64,000 bases of DNA, from NCBI RefSeq assembly GCF_000974985.2, contig NZ_LAVA02000019.1:117038-181037 (forward strand). The letters are read 5' to 3'. The position numbers and the translations under genes are program-made. The DNA is from Streptomyces mangrovisoli. Its GTDB lineage: Bacteria > Actinomycetota > Actinomycetes > Streptomycetales > Streptomycetaceae. The notes under the pieces are model-generated. The model saw only the letters and a program-made list of their open reading frames with translations, did no database searches and was not told where the DNA came from. How positions within the stretch are numbered: the stretch's first letter is position 1; every line of letters starts with the position of its first letter. Below, one piece after another: positions 1 to 9,077 of the stretch.

Positions 1-263
1 AGCAGGCGGAGCGGGCGGCGCTGCCCACCACGGCCGTGGATCTGTCCCAGGTGACCTTCGCCGACAGCATGCTCCTCAACGGGCTGCTGGAGGCCCGGCG
101 TCGTCATGCGGCCGACGGCCGCGAGCTGGTCCTGCTCGGTCCGCTGCGGCCCGCGGTGAGCCGGCTGCTGGAGGTCAGCGGCACCCTGGCCTACTTCACG
201 GTCGCGGTCGCGGGCACGGGCACGGGCGCCGTCTCTCCCGGCGGCGACCAGGGGGCTTCCTGA
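1..263 (+). CDS. STAS-domain anti-sigma factor antagonist, 5' truncated by window edge
   Basis: The reading frame (codons starting at base 3) is already open at the left edge, so the true start lies outside the window. The visible part encodes the C-terminal half of a STAS domain: VTFADSMLLNGLLEARRR matches the helix carrying the phosphorylatable Ser of RsbV/SpoIIAA-type antagonists, followed by the strand ELVLLGPLRPAVSRLLEVSG. The tail is short and Gly/Ser-rich. It converges on another STAS gene at 366-788. The likely role is partner switching with an RsbW-type kinase. The family assignment is good; the specific sigma target is unknown. Confidence 0.8.
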   Translation, partial: QAERAALPTTAVDLSQVTFADSMLLNGLLEARRRHAADGRELVLLGPLRPAVSRLLEVSGTLAYFTVAVAGTGTGAVSPGGDQGAS

Positions 264-283
264 CCCGACGGAGCGCGGTGGCG

Positions 284-378
284 CCGGGGTCGGGGGTCAG
301 GTCTCTCCCGGGTCGCGTGTCGGGTCGCGCCGGGGTCGCGTGTCCGGTCTCTCCGGGGGCGCGTGTCAGGTCGCTCCC
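284..378. repeat. About four tandem 22-24 bp units between two convergent STAS genes
   Basis: Units share a core close to cggggtcgcgtgtc-ggtctctc. The last unit contains the TGA stop (366-368, minus strand) of the downstream STAS gene. It is a degenerate GC-rich array in a convergent junction, and no hairpin dominates. Confidence 0.7.
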
Positions 379-788
379 GCGCCGGTGGCGCCGTCGACCT
401 CGGCCTCGCTCCCGTCCCCGTCGTCGCTCTCGAAGGCCGGAGCCGCGCAGCAGGCGACCGGTGCGGTGAGGTGGTCGAGCACGTTCGTGATCCGGAGCAT
501 CCGCTCCAGGACGTCCGGCCGGTGGTCCAGGTGCAGCCGTACACCCGCGGCGCTCGTGCGCCGGTGGATCATCAGCAGCACGGACAGGCCCGTGGAGTCG
601 ATCCACGTCAGGTCGGTGAAGTCCAGGCGCACGTCGAGCAGTTCGGAGTGCGCGGCGAGCTGCTCCAGCACGGTCTCGATCAGGTCGTCGCTCGTGTCGT
701 AGTCGAGTTCCCCGGCCAGCCGCACGGTCAGCTCGGTGGGTCCGGCCAGGACGCGGAGGGTGAACTCGGAGGGTGGCAGCTTGGTCAT
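366..788 (-). CDS. STAS-domain anti-sigma factor antagonist (RsbV-like)
   Basis: This 140-residue protein carries one STAS domain at about residues 8-105. The signature DLTWIDSTGLSVLLMIHRR holds the Ser that RsbW-type kinases phosphorylate. An acidic tail (ESDDGDGSEAE) follows. The ATG at 788 overlaps the stop of the upstream cobalamin-binding gene (TGA at 785-787), so the two are translationally coupled. With the SpoIIE-type phosphatase further upstream it forms a three-gene overlapping operon. By analogy with RsbV, the dephosphorylated form would bind an anti-sigma kinase and free a sigma factor. No kinase gene is visible in the window. Confidence 0.88.
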   Translation of the reverse strand: MTKLPPSEFTLRVLAGPTELTVRLAGELDYDTSDDLIETVLEQLAAHSELLDVRLDFTDLTWIDSTGLSVLLMIHRRTSAAGVRLHLDHRPDVLERMLRITNVLDHLTAPVACCAAPAFESDDGDGSEAEVDGATGAGAT

Positions 789-1873
789 GCGCGGGTCTCG
801 GGGCCGGGGACGGGACGGTTCGGCTGGGCGCGGAGGGCGTCGACGCCCGCGTGCAGCAGGCCCACGGTCCGCGGGAAGTCGCGGAGTTGGCCGGCCAGGA
901 TGTCGAGGCCGGTCACCATCGAGTGGGCCGGTACGTTGCGCGCCTGGAGGATGTCGGCCGTCCAGGTGAGGAACGTGGTGAACAGCTCGGCGTCGTCGAG
1001 GTAGAGCGCGGTGGCCAGGAAGTCGACGATGTGGGCGAGGTCCTCCGCGGTGCGCTCGCGCTGGCTGTCGTCGTAACCCCGCATGGCCGGATAGCGGTTC
1101 TCGAGGTCGACGAGGGTCTGCTTGACCAGCTGCCCGCGGCTGCGGACGACCATCGTGTACTCCTGGTCGGCCAGGTGCGGCAGATCCTCCGCCGCCTGCC
1201 GGATGCCCGCGAGGCGGGGCCGCGGGATGCCCGCTTCGAGTACGGCGGCGGCGCCCCGGGCGTCGGCCGCCCAGCGGTCGGCGCCCAGCGCCCGCGCGTG
1301 ACGGCCGTCGGGGCCGAAAGCGCGGCCACCGGTCAGCACGGGCACGCCTATGGCCTGGCAGGCGGTGATCGCGCCGTGCGCGGTCGGCAGATGCGTGGGC
1401 AGGGAGCCCGACAGCAGCACGGCGTCGGTGCTGGTGTGGTGGAGATGGGCGACCAGGTGCGGTGTGGGGGTCTGCGCACCGAGGTAGTCGACCCGCCAGC
1501 CCCGCAGGGACAGCACCTCGGCCACCAGCCGGGCGGGGAAGGCGTGCCACTCGCCGTCGATGCAGCCGACCGTGACCCGGCCCTTGTCGGGGGTACGGCG
1601 GCCCGGGGCCGGGCGCCGGTGCGCGAGGGAGGCGACGACCCGCTCGTTGATGGCGGTGGCGGCGTGCTCCTGGGCGACGGTGATGCGGTTGGCGGCCCAT
1701 TCGGTGCCGACGCGCTCCTGCACGGGCGCGATCACGTCGAGGAGCAGCGCCTCGTCGTCCACACCGGCGTCCAGCGCCTGCTGTACGACCCCCACGGCGG
1801 CGTACTCGTCGCCTTCGGCCACGGCTTCCCACAGCCGGCCCTGCAGACCGGCTGTCGTGGTGGGGTGGTTCAC
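785..1873 (-). CDS. Cobalamin (B12)-binding sensor protein with CarH-like cap, no DNA-binding domain
   Basis: The protein has 362 residues from a GTG start preceded by aggaggg. Residues about 10-85 form the B12-binding helical cap. W59 and E69-H70 reproduce the Wx9EH motif that marks CarH/LitR-type light-sensing caps. Residues about 97-215 are the Rossmann-like B12-binding domain. Its EWHAFP motif supplies His110 as the likely lower cobalt ligand, with Pro where Gly is usual. A further helical domain (about 220-350) is unassigned. There is no MerR DNA-binding domain. The gene lies between an RsbU-like phosphatase (4-bp overlap) and a STAS antagonist (4-bp overlap), so it probably feeds a coenzyme B12 or light signal into partner switching; that role is inference. 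Confidence 0.85.
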   Translation of the reverse strand: MNHPTTTAGLQGRLWEAVAEGDEYAAVGVVQQALDAGVDDEALLLDVIAPVQERVGTEWAANRITVAQEHAATAINERVVASLAHRRPAPGRRTPDKGRVTVGCIDGEWHAFPARLVAEVLSLRGWRVDYLGAQTPTPHLVAHLHHTSTDAVLLSGSLPTHLPTAHGAITACQAIGVPVLTGGRAFGPDGRHARALGADRWAADARGAAAVLEAGIPRPRLAGIRQAAEDLPHLADQEYTMVVRSRGQLVKQTLVDLENRYPAMRGYDDSQRERTAEDLAHIVDFLATALYLDDAELFTTFLTWTADILQARNVPAHSMVTGLDILAGQLRDFPRTVGLLHAGVDALRAQPNRPVPGPETRA

Positions 1874-3552
1874 GTGTCCCTCCTGCTGTTCCGGCCGCCC
1901 GCGTGCCCGTTGACGAGCGCGAGCGGGCCGGCCTTCGGCGCCCGGATGGCGAGCGCGGCGGCGTCGTCCTGACGTCCCGCGCCTACCCACTGGGCGGCGA
2001 GCATCTGCACCCGTTCGACGATCGCTTCGGCCGGCATCCCGACGCACTCGGACAGGGCGCGGCGCAGCCGCCGTTCGCCGAAGAACTCGTCGCCGAGCGG
2101 TCCGCCGCGGGCCTCGGTGATGCCGTCGGTGTACAGCAGGCAGGTCTCACCGGGCTCCAGCACGGCGTCGACGGTGCGCGCCGTCACCGTCGGCACGGCG
2201 CCGACCAGGGTGCCGTGGGTGGGGACCTCCTCCACCGTGCCGTCGTTGCGGACGATCAGGGGTGGCAGATGCCCCGCGCTGGTCAGCCGGACGTGCGCGC
2301 GGCCGCCGCGGCGCCGCACGGAGGCGAGCACCAGGGTCGCGAAGCGGGTGTGGTGGGAGGTGAACAGAGCCGCGTTGAGCAGGTTCAGGACCTGCTGGTG
2401 GTCCTCGGCCAGCGGCAGCAGCGCGTGCAGGGTGTTGCGGATCTTCCCGGTCAGTACGGCCGCGTCGAGTCCCTTGCCCGCGACGTCGCCGAGCGCCACG
2501 AACGTCTCCTGGGACGGGTCGGCGCCGGGGTGCACGTCGTAGAAGTCGCCGCCGACGCGCACCTGCTCGCGCGCCGCGCGGTAGCCGCCCGCGTACTCCA
2601 CGCCGTGCACGCTGCGCAGCGTGGGCGGCAGCAGCTCGCGCATCAACGTGGCGGTGATGGCGGCCTGTTCGCTGTAGAGGCGGGCCGCGGAGAGGGCGGC
2701 GCCGGCCCGGGAGGCGAGCAGCCTTGCGAAGATCTCCTCGTTCTCGGTGAACGCCTGCTCGGTGCTGGAGCGCAGCAGGATCAGCGCGCCGGCCGGCACA
2801 CCGTGGCCGGGCAGCGGGGTGACGATGACCGAGCCGACCGGGCCGGCGAAGCCGTCGGGGACGATCCAGTCGGGGATGTCGTCGGGGTTGATCCAGCGGG
2901 CGGGCACGGGCGGGAAGCCCTGGAGGGCCTCGGCGAGTCCCGGCACGCTCGAGACGTCGATCTGGCGGGCGACCTGGGTGACGGGCCCGCCGGGGAGCGC
3001 GAAGGTCAGCGGGTGGCGCCTGCCCTGCGGCGGGGCCACGAGTACGGCCGCTTCGGCGAGATGCTCGGCGGCCATCGAGGCTGCCACCTCCATGCAGCGC
3101 GGCACGTTCAGGGTGGACAGCAGCGCGTTGGAGACCTCCGCGAGGACCTCGCTGCGCGACTGCGCGTCGGCCAGCGCGGCCTCGGCCCGGCGCCGTCCGC
3201 TGTCGTCGACCAGCCACCACACGACGTCGCCGTCGTCGCCCGCGGTCGGGTATGCCTCGAAGAGACGGTTGTCGATGGTGCCCACGAGTGGTCCTGAGGC
3301 GGTGCTCCTCAGTCCGTCGCTGATGCGCTGGTGAGCGCCGGCGAGCCAGGTGGGTACCCGCTCGTGCAGCCAGTCACCGCTGGCGGCGCCGGGGAGCAGC
3401 CCGCGGGCGGCCTCGTTGATCCGGACAAGACCGCCGTGCCGGTCGACGACCAGCACGGGACAGGGGGCGTCGGCCCAGGTCGCTCCGACCCTGAGGTCGG
3501 CGTAGGACGGACGGGCGGAGGAACCGCGTGAGGCAGACACAAATGGAGGCAC
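1870..3552 (-). CDS. PAS-GAF-SpoIIE (PP2C) serine phosphatase, RsbU/RsbP-like
   Basis: It is about 560 residues if GTG 3552 is the start; GTG 3540 is almost as good and an ATG lies further out at 3678, so the N terminus is uncertain. Order of domains: a PAS-like segment (CPVLVVDRHGGLVRINEAA), a GAF domain in the middle third, then the PP2C_SIG catalytic domain with RVGGDFYDV and LGDVAGKGLDAAVL, whose Asp residues bind the metals. It should dephosphorylate STAS antagonists. The stop overlaps the GTG of the B12-binding gene (GTGA), making it the first gene of the operon. The ligand of PAS/GAF cannot be told from sequence. Confidence 0.88.
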   Translation of the reverse strand: MPPFVSASRGSSARPSYADLRVGATWADAPCPVLVVDRHGGLVRINEAARGLLPGAASGDWLHERVPTWLAGAHQRISDGLRSTASGPLVGTIDNRLFEAYPTAGDDGDVVWWLVDDSGRRRAEAALADAQSRSEVLAEVSNALLSTLNVPRCMEVAASMAAEHLAEAAVLVAPPQGRRHPLTFALPGGPVTQVARQIDVSSVPGLAEALQGFPPVPARWINPDDIPDWIVPDGFAGPVGSVIVTPLPGHGVPAGALILLRSSTEQAFTENEEIFARLLASRAGAALSAARLYSEQAAITATLMRELLPPTLRSVHGVEYAGGYRAAREQVRVGGDFYDVHPGADPSQETFVALGDVAGKGLDAAVLTGKIRNTLHALLPLAEDHQQVLNLLNAALFTSHHTRFATLVLASVRRRGGRAHVRLTSAGHLPPLIVRNDGTVEEVPTHGTLVGAVPTVTARTVDAVLEPGETCLLYTDGITEARGGPLGDEFFGERRLRRALSECVGMPAEAIVERVQMLAAQWVGAGRQDDAAALAIRAPKAGPLALVNGHAGGRNSRRDT

Positions 3553-3756
3553 GCGCCGTGCGCACCTCACCACCTTCCTGCTGCGAGTGAACCGGTGTTC
3601 TGCGGCCACCGTCGCGCACTCACCCCCGCGGTTGCAAGCAGCCCCCCGGCGGCCCGCCGCTCCGCACGGTCCGCACACCCGGTTCCCAGCGCCCCTGACC
3701 AGCGGCTTTCACTCATTCGTGGAGATTCTGGAACGGACGTACGGCACCGGTCGGCG

Positions 3757-4575
3757 TCAGAGGCGGAAGATCCGGCGGGCGTTGCCGGACAGGAACAGCT
3801 CGGTGGTCTCGTCGTCGAGGCCGAGGTCGGCGAGGTGCTCCAGCGCCCGGGCCGGGGTGATCATGGGGTAGTTGCTGCCGAACAGCACCTTGCGGCGGCC
3901 CCGGCCGCGCAGGTACTCCACGAGTTCGGCGGGGTAGCGGCGCGTGGTGTAGGCGCTGGTGTCGATGTACACGTTGGGGTGCTTGTCCGCCACGGCGATC
4001 ATCTCCGTGGTCCACGGGTAGCCGATGTGCCCGCAGACGACGGTCAGTTCCGGGAAGTCCAGCGCGATCTGGTCGATGTACGGGATCGGGCGGCCGGTCT
4101 CGGACGGGCGCAGCGGGCCCGTGTGGCCGACCTGGGTGCAGAACGGCACGCCGAGATCGACGCAGGCGGCGTACAGCGGGTAGTACAGCCGGTCGGTGGG
4201 CGGAAGTTGCCACAGCCACGGCACGATCCGCAGGGCGACGAAGCCGAGTTCTCCCACGGCTCGGCGCAGTTCCCGCACGGCCTCCATCGGGCGGGCCAGG
4301 TCGGCCCCGGCGACGCCGCGCAGCCGCCCGCCGGACCGGGCCACGAACGCGGCCACCTCGTCGTTGCTGATCAGCGGCCCCTGCGGGCCGTACCAGGCGG
4401 CCGACAGGCCGGTCTCGACATCCGCCTCGGCCAGTGCTTCGAGCGTGACCTCGACCGGCAGCGGCGCGTCGAGCGTGGTGAGCCCGGTCCAGCGGCGCAG
4501 GGAGGCGAACATCTCGTGGTTCAGATGGCGCGGGGTGGGGTGCTGCATCCAGGCGTCGACGACCGGCACGGGCAC
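3757..4575 (-). CDS. Amidohydrolase_2-family metal-dependent hydrolase
   Basis: The 272-residue TIM-barrel protein is of the Amidohydro_2 type. Likely metal or catalytic positions are seen in VVDAWMQHP near the N terminus, CTQVGHTG in the middle, VVCGHIGYPW and the late LFGSNYPM strand. The N-terminal motif departs from the usual DxHxH, so activity or metal number may differ. The family includes decarboxylases and lactone hydrolases; the substrate is unknown. A strong terminator separates it from the nitrate reductase gene upstream, so it is probably transcribed alone. Confidence 0.8.
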   Translation of the reverse strand: MPVPVVDAWMQHPTPRHLNHEMFASLRRWTGLTTLDAPLPVEVTLEALAEADVETGLSAAWYGPQGPLISNDEVAAFVARSGGRLRGVAGADLARPMEAVRELRRAVGELGFVALRIVPWLWQLPPTDRLYYPLYAACVDLGVPFCTQVGHTGPLRPSETGRPIPYIDQIALDFPELTVVCGHIGYPWTTEMIAVADKHPNVYIDTSAYTTRRYPAELVEYLRGRGRRKVLFGSNYPMITPARALEHLADLGLDDETTELFLSGNARRIFRL

Positions 4576-4668
4576 CGCCTCTCCTCCGTGCCGCCGTCCG
4601 CTGCTGCGCGCGCCGGGAAGCCGCGCACCCGGCGAAGGGCGGCTGAGCGATCGCTCATCGCCAGCATA

Positions 4669-4711
4669 GGGCCTGTCGTCGCGTGGCAGACGGGAGTGTG
4701 ACGACAGGCCC
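4669..4711 (-). terminator. Rho-independent-type hairpin after the nitrate reductase gene
   Basis: Perfect 12-bp inverted repeat: gggcctgtcgtc (4669-4680) against gacgacaggccc (4700-4711), loop of 19 nt, starting 14 nt past the nitrate reductase stop codon. There is no clear U-tract, which is usual in streptomycetes. Confidence 0.8.
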
Positions 4712-4724
4712 TGGCGGCTTGTGG

Positions 4725-7700
4725 TCAGTACACGTCGCGCACGTACCGCTTGTCCGCGGTGAGCTGTTTGACGTAGGCCGCCGCCTCGGCGTCGTCGAGT
4801 CCGCCGTGGACGGTGGCGATCTCACGCAGCGCCAGGTCGACGTCCTTGGCCATCCGGGAGGCGTCGCCGCAGACGTAGAAGTGGGCGCCGTCGAGCAGCC
4901 ACGACCACAGCAGGGGCCCGTGCTCGCGCATCCGGTCCTGCACGTAGACCTTGGCGCGCTGGTCGCGGGAGAACGCGGTGTCCAGGCGGGTCAGCGTGCC
5001 GTCGGCGAGGAAGGCGGTCAGCTCGTCCTCGTAGTAGAAGTCGGTGGCCCGGTGCTGTTCGCCGAAGAAGAGCCAGTTCGGGCCGTGGTGGCCGCGGGCC
5101 CGGCGCTCCTCCAGGAAGCCGACGAACGGCGCCACCCCGGTGCCGGGACCGATCATCACCGCCGGTGCCGCGGCGTGCGCGGGCGGGCGGAAGTGCGGCG
5201 CCCGCTGGACGCGGACCGGCACCTCGGTACCGGGCTCGGCGTCCGCGAGGAACGGGGAGCACACGCCCTGGCGGGGGCGGCCGCGCAGGTTCTCGTAGCG
5301 CACGACGGAGACGGTCAGGGAGACCTGGTGCGGGTCGGTCAGCGGGCTGGAGGAGATGGAGTACAGGCGCGGCTGGAGCCGGCCCAGCACCTCGGCCCAC
5401 TCCTGCTCGGCGGCCCGGACGCCCAACTCGGCCACGACGTCGACGGCTTGGCGGCCCCAGGTCCAGCGGGCCAGTTCGCCCTTGTTGTCCGGCCGCAGCA
5501 GCTTGCGCAGTTCGCGCGGGTCGCGGATGCGCTCGGTGGCGAAGCGCAGCAGAGCGGGCGTGACGCGGGTGATGTCCAGGTGCCGCGACAGCGCCTCGGA
5601 GAAGGCGGCCTCCAGGCCCGTGGCGCCGATCCGCACGGGCGCGTCCGCGTCGAGTCCGGTGACGGCGAGCCACTCGGTCACCAGGTCCGGCCGGTTGACC
5701 GGCTGCACGGCGAGGGCGTCCCCGGCCTCGTAGAGCAGGGGTGTGCCGCTGTCGCGGGTGTCGAAGGTGAAGCGCCTGACTTCCTTGCCCGCGCCGGGCA
5801 GGCTGAGCAGGCGGTTGCCGGTGAGCCGGGCGGTCACCGTGGCGGGGCGGCTCGGGGGCGGAGGCGGGGGCGCCGCGGGGGTACGTGCCGGAGCGGAAGC
5901 CGGCGCGGGAGCGTGCTCGGCAGCGGGCGGTGGCGGCCGCTCGTCGGTGCGCAGCGCGGTCACCACCTGGTCGAGCCAGGCGGCGGCGTCGGGTTCGTAG
6001 TCCGGTTCGCAGTCGGTGCGCGGGGCCAGCCGCACGGCCGCCAGCTCCTCCAGCCGCCGGTCGAGTCGTCGCCCGTGGCCGCAGAAGTCGTCGTAGGCGG
6101 AGTCGCCGAAGGCCAGGACGGCGTAGCGCCTGCCCTCCAGGCGTGGGGCGGCGGGCGAGTTGAGGGCGTCCCAGAACCCGGCGCCGTTGTCCGGTGCGTC
6201 GCCGTCGCCGAAGGTGCTGGTGATCAGCAGCAGGTCGGCGTCCGAGGGCAGGGCGGTGGGGTCGGTCTCCGCCATCGGCAGCAGTGCCGCCGTATGCCCG
6301 TCGTCGGTCAGCCGGCGCGCGGCCGAGGCGGCGAACTCCTCGGCGTTGCCGGTCTGGGAGGCCCAGAGCACGACCACCTGGCGGTGCGGTGCGGCCCCGG
6401 GAGCGGCGAGCGGCCGCCCGGCGCCGTCGGCCGCGGACCGCGTGGACGTCGGGGCCGCGGCGGACCGGGAGTACATCCCGGCCAGCAACCCGTTGACCCA
6501 CAGGGCGTGTTCGGGGCTGAACGGCGCGTCCGGGGGCAGCACCGGAACGCCCGGCGCGCCGGAGGGGATGCCCGCGAGGAACCCGGTCAGATAGCGGCGC
6601 TCGTGCTCGGCGAGGACGGGCACCGGGGCGGGTTCCAGACCGGCGGGCAGGACGGGCGCAACGGCCGGCAGCGCCCCGCTCCCGGCCGGCGCGAAAGACA
6701 CGGCGGGCGCGGCTGGTGCGGCAGACGCGACGGACACGGCGGTCGCGACGGACGCCGGTCCCGGGGCGGTGATCGGCGAGCCGGGCACCGTGGCCCCCGC
6801 ACCCGTCGCCGTCGGGGTCTGCAGCGACACCGGTGTGGCCACCTTCGTCAGCGACACCGCGCAGACCTTGAACTCGGGCTGGAACGACAGCGGATCGACC
6901 GCGTCGCTGGTCACCGCATTGACGCTCAGATACTCGCCGAACAGGTCGTTCCAGTGGAACGGCGCGAAGCAACAGCCCTGCCGCACCCGGTCGGTGACGA
7001 CGGCGGGCAGCACGGCCCGGCCGCGGCGCGAGGCGACCTCGACCGAGTCGCCGTCCACCAGGCCGAGTTCGGCCGCGTCCCGCGGATGCACCTCCACGAA
7101 GGGGCCGGGGTTGAGCCGGTTGAGCTTGGCCACCTTGGCCGTCTTGGTCAGCGTGTGCCACTGGTGTTGCAGGCGGCCCGTGTTGAGGACGAAGGGGTAG
7201 TCGTCGTCGGGCAGTTCCGCCGCCGGCATGTGCGGGCGGGCGTGGAAGACCGCGCGGCCGCTGCCGGTGGGGAAGCGCGGGGTGCCGTCCTCCTGGAGGT
7301 AGCGGATCGGGTTGCGGTCGGGCCCCTCGGCGGTCGCGGCCGGCCACTGCACCGGGGTGGCGCGCAGCCGGTCGTACGTCACTCCGCGCAGGTCCCAGCC
7401 GGTGACCGGGTTGTAGGCCCGCTTGATCTCCTCGAAGACCTCTTCGGCGCTGTCGTACGTGAACGCCTCCTCGTAGCCCATGCCCCGTGCCACGGCGGCG
7501 ATCAGCCGCCAGTCCGCCGTGGCCTCGCCGGGCGGGTCGACGGCGGGCCGGGCGAGGGTGAGGTTGCGCTCGCTGTTGACGAGCACGCCCTCGGTCTCGG
7601 TCCACAGCGCGCCGGGCAGGACGACGTCGGCGTAGGCGTTGGTCTCGGTCTCGGCGAACACGTCCTGGGTGACGACGAATTCGGCGGCTTCCAGGCCCTC

Positions 7701-8993
7701 GATGACGGTCTTGCGGTTGGCGACGGAGGCGACCGGGTTGGTGCAGATGATCCAGCAGGCCTTGATCTCCCCGTCGGCCATCTTGTCGAACATCTCGACC
7801 GTGCCCCTGCCGACCCCGTCGGCGCGCAGGGTGCCGGGGGACAGCTCCCACAGCTCCTCGACGAAGGCCCGGTCGGCGTCGGCGAGGACCGAGCGCTGGC
7901 CGGGCAGTCCCGGACCCATGTAGCCCATCTCCCGGCCGCCCATGGCGTTGGGCTGGCCGGTCAGCGAGAACGGGCCGCTGCCGGGACGGCAGATCGCGCC
8001 GGTCGCGAGATGCAGGTTGACCAGGGCGTTGGTGTTCCAGGTGCCGTGCGTGGACTGGTTCAGGCCCATCGTCCAGCAGCTCATCCACTCCCCCGCCGTG
8101 CCGATCAGCCGCGCGGCCTCGCGGACGTCGTCCTCGGAAAGGCCGGTCAGCGCGGCGACGGCGGCGGGCGGGTAGTCGGCGAGGAGGGCCGGCATGTCCT
8201 CCCAGCCCTCGGTGTGCGCGGCGATGAACTCCTCGTCGATGTGGCCGTCGGCGTGCAGCAGGTGCAACAGGCCGTTGAGCAGGGCGAGATCGGTGCCCGG
8301 CGCGATCTGGAGGAACAGGTCCGCCTTGTCGGCGGTGGCGGTGCGCCGCGGGTCCACGACGATCAGCTTGGCGCCCGCCGACTTCACCCGGTCCATCATC
8401 CGCAGGAAGAGAATGGGATGGCAGTCGGCCATGTTGGAGCCGATGACGAGGAAGACGTCGGCCTTCTCGAAGTCCTGGTACGAGCCGGGCGGCCCGTCCG
8501 CGCCCAGCGACAGTTTGTAGCCGGTGCCCGCGCTCGCCATGCACAGCCGGGAGTTGGACTCGATCTGGTTGGTCCGGATGTAGCCCTTGACCAGCTTGTT
8601 GGCGAGGTACTGGGCCTCCAGGCCCATCTGGCCCGACACGTAGAGGGCGACCGCGTCGGGCCCGTGCTCGTCGACGACGGCGCGCAGCCGGCGCGCGGTC
8701 TCGGCGACGGCGTCCGCGACCGGGGCGGGGCGGGGTTCCTCGGTGCGGTCCGCACGGACCAGTGCGGTGGTGAGCCGGCCCGGCGCGGCGAGCATGTCGG
8801 CGGTGGTGGCTCCCTTGGTGCACAGCCGGCCGTGGTTGGCGGGGTGCCGCTTGTCCCCGGCCGCCTTGAGGACCGTGCGGCGCCCGTCCGGTCCGGGACC
8901 GATGTCGAGGACCATGCCGCAGCCGACCCCGCAGTACGAGCAGACCGTGCGCACCTGTGTCGTGCCCTCGGTCTGCGAGTCCGGCGCGGCCAC
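4725..8993 (-). CDS. Assimilatory nitrate reductase fused to a flavodoxin/FAD/NADPH reductase module
   Basis: This is a 1,422-residue fusion with GTG start and ggggaggc ribosome site. Residues 1-700 are an NarB/NasC-type Mo-bis-MGD oxidoreductase: Cys18, 21, 25 and 58 fit the 4Fe-4S site, and Cys151 in NSRLCMAS is the expected Mo ligand. A long Ala/Pro/Val-rich linker follows. A flavodoxin domain starts near residue 868 ([25 protein letters not shown]). The end is a CysJ-like FAD/NADPH module with RLYSISSSP near 1209, GPGTGVAPF near 1279 and the C-terminal RYVRDVY. It should reduce nitrate to nitrite in the cytoplasm using NADPH without a separate electron donor. No nitrite reductase or nitrate transporter gene is nearby. 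Confidence 0.9.
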   Translation of the reverse strand: MAAPDSQTEGTTQVRTVCSYCGVGCGMVLDIGPGPDGRRTVLKAAGDKRHPANHGRLCTKGATTADMLAAPGRLTTALVRADRTEEPRPAPVADAVAETARRLRAVVDEHGPDAVALYVSGQMGLEAQYLANKLVKGYIRTNQIESNSRLCMASAGTGYKLSLGADGPPGSYQDFEKADVFLVIGSNMADCHPILFLRMMDRVKSAGAKLIVVDPRRTATADKADLFLQIAPGTDLALLNGLLHLLHADGHIDEEFIAAHTEGWEDMPALLADYPPAAVAALTGLSEDDVREAARLIGTAGEWMSCWTMGLNQSTHGTWNTNALVNLHLATGAICRPGSGPFSLTGQPNAMGGREMGYMGPGLPGQRSVLADADRAFVEELWELSPGTLRADGVGRGTVEMFDKMADGEIKACWIICTNPVASVANRKTVIEGLEAAEFVVTQDVFAETETNAYADVVLPGALWTETEGVLVNSERNLTLARPAVDPPGEATADWRLIAAVARGMGYEEAFTYDSAEEVFEEIKRAYNPVTGWDLRGVTYDRLRATPVQWPAATAEGPDRNPIRYLQEDGTPRFPTGSGRAVFHARPHMPAAELPDDDYPFVLNTGRLQHQWHTLTKTAKVAKLNRLNPGPFVEVHPRDAAELGLVDGDSVEVASRRGRAVLPAVVTDRVRQGCCFAPFHWNDLFGEYLSVNAVTSDAVDPLSFQPEFKVCAVSLTKVATPVSLQTPTATGAGATVPGSPITAPGPASVATAVSVASAAPAAPAVSFAPAGSGALPAVAPVLPAGLEPAPVPVLAEHERRYLTGFLAGIPSGAPGVPVLPPDAPFSPEHALWVNGLLAGMYSRSAAAPTSTRSAADGAGRPLAAPGAAPHRQVVVLWASQTGNAEEFAASAARRLTDDGHTAALLPMAETDPTALPSDADLLLITSTFGDGDAPDNGAGFWDALNSPAAPRLEGRRYAVLAFGDSAYDDFCGHGRRLDRRLEELAAVRLAPRTDCEPDYEPDAAAWLDQVVTALRTDERPPPPAAEHAPAPASAPARTPAAPPPPPPSRPATVTARLTGNRLLSLPGAGKEVRRFTFDTRDSGTPLLYEAGDALAVQPVNRPDLVTEWLAVTGLDADAPVRIGATGLEAAFSEALSRHLDITRVTPALLRFATERIRDPRELRKLLRPDNKGELARWTWGRQAVDVVAELGVRAAEQEWAEVLGRLQPRLYSISSSPLTDPHQVSLTVSVVRYENLRGRPRQGVCSPFLADAEPGTEVPVRVQRAPHFRPPAHAAAPAVMIGPGTGVAPFVGFLEERRARGHHGPNWLFFGEQHRATDFYYEDELTAFLADGTLTRLDTAFSRDQRAKVYVQDRMREHGPLLWSWLLDGAHFYVCGDASRMAKDVDLALREIATVHGGLDDAEAAAYVKQLTADKRYVRDVY

Positions 8994-9077
8994 GGGCGCC
9001 TCCCCTACTGTGCTCGGCTCGATCTCACTCCCCGTGACCGTACGAACCGCTCATTACGCCGGTGTCTCCGCGCCGGA

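Noticed and set aside
1903..3297. Long plus-strand frame antisense to the SpoIIE phosphatase gene
   Set aside because: Composition is Gly/Arg/Val/His-biased with no domain; typical antisense shadow in high-GC DNA.
9030..9060. GlnR box upstream of the nitrate reductase gene (GTGAC and GAACC half-sites)
   Set aside because: Spacing between half-sites is one base short of the usual arrangement and the second half-site is poor; not strong enough to call without a matrix search.
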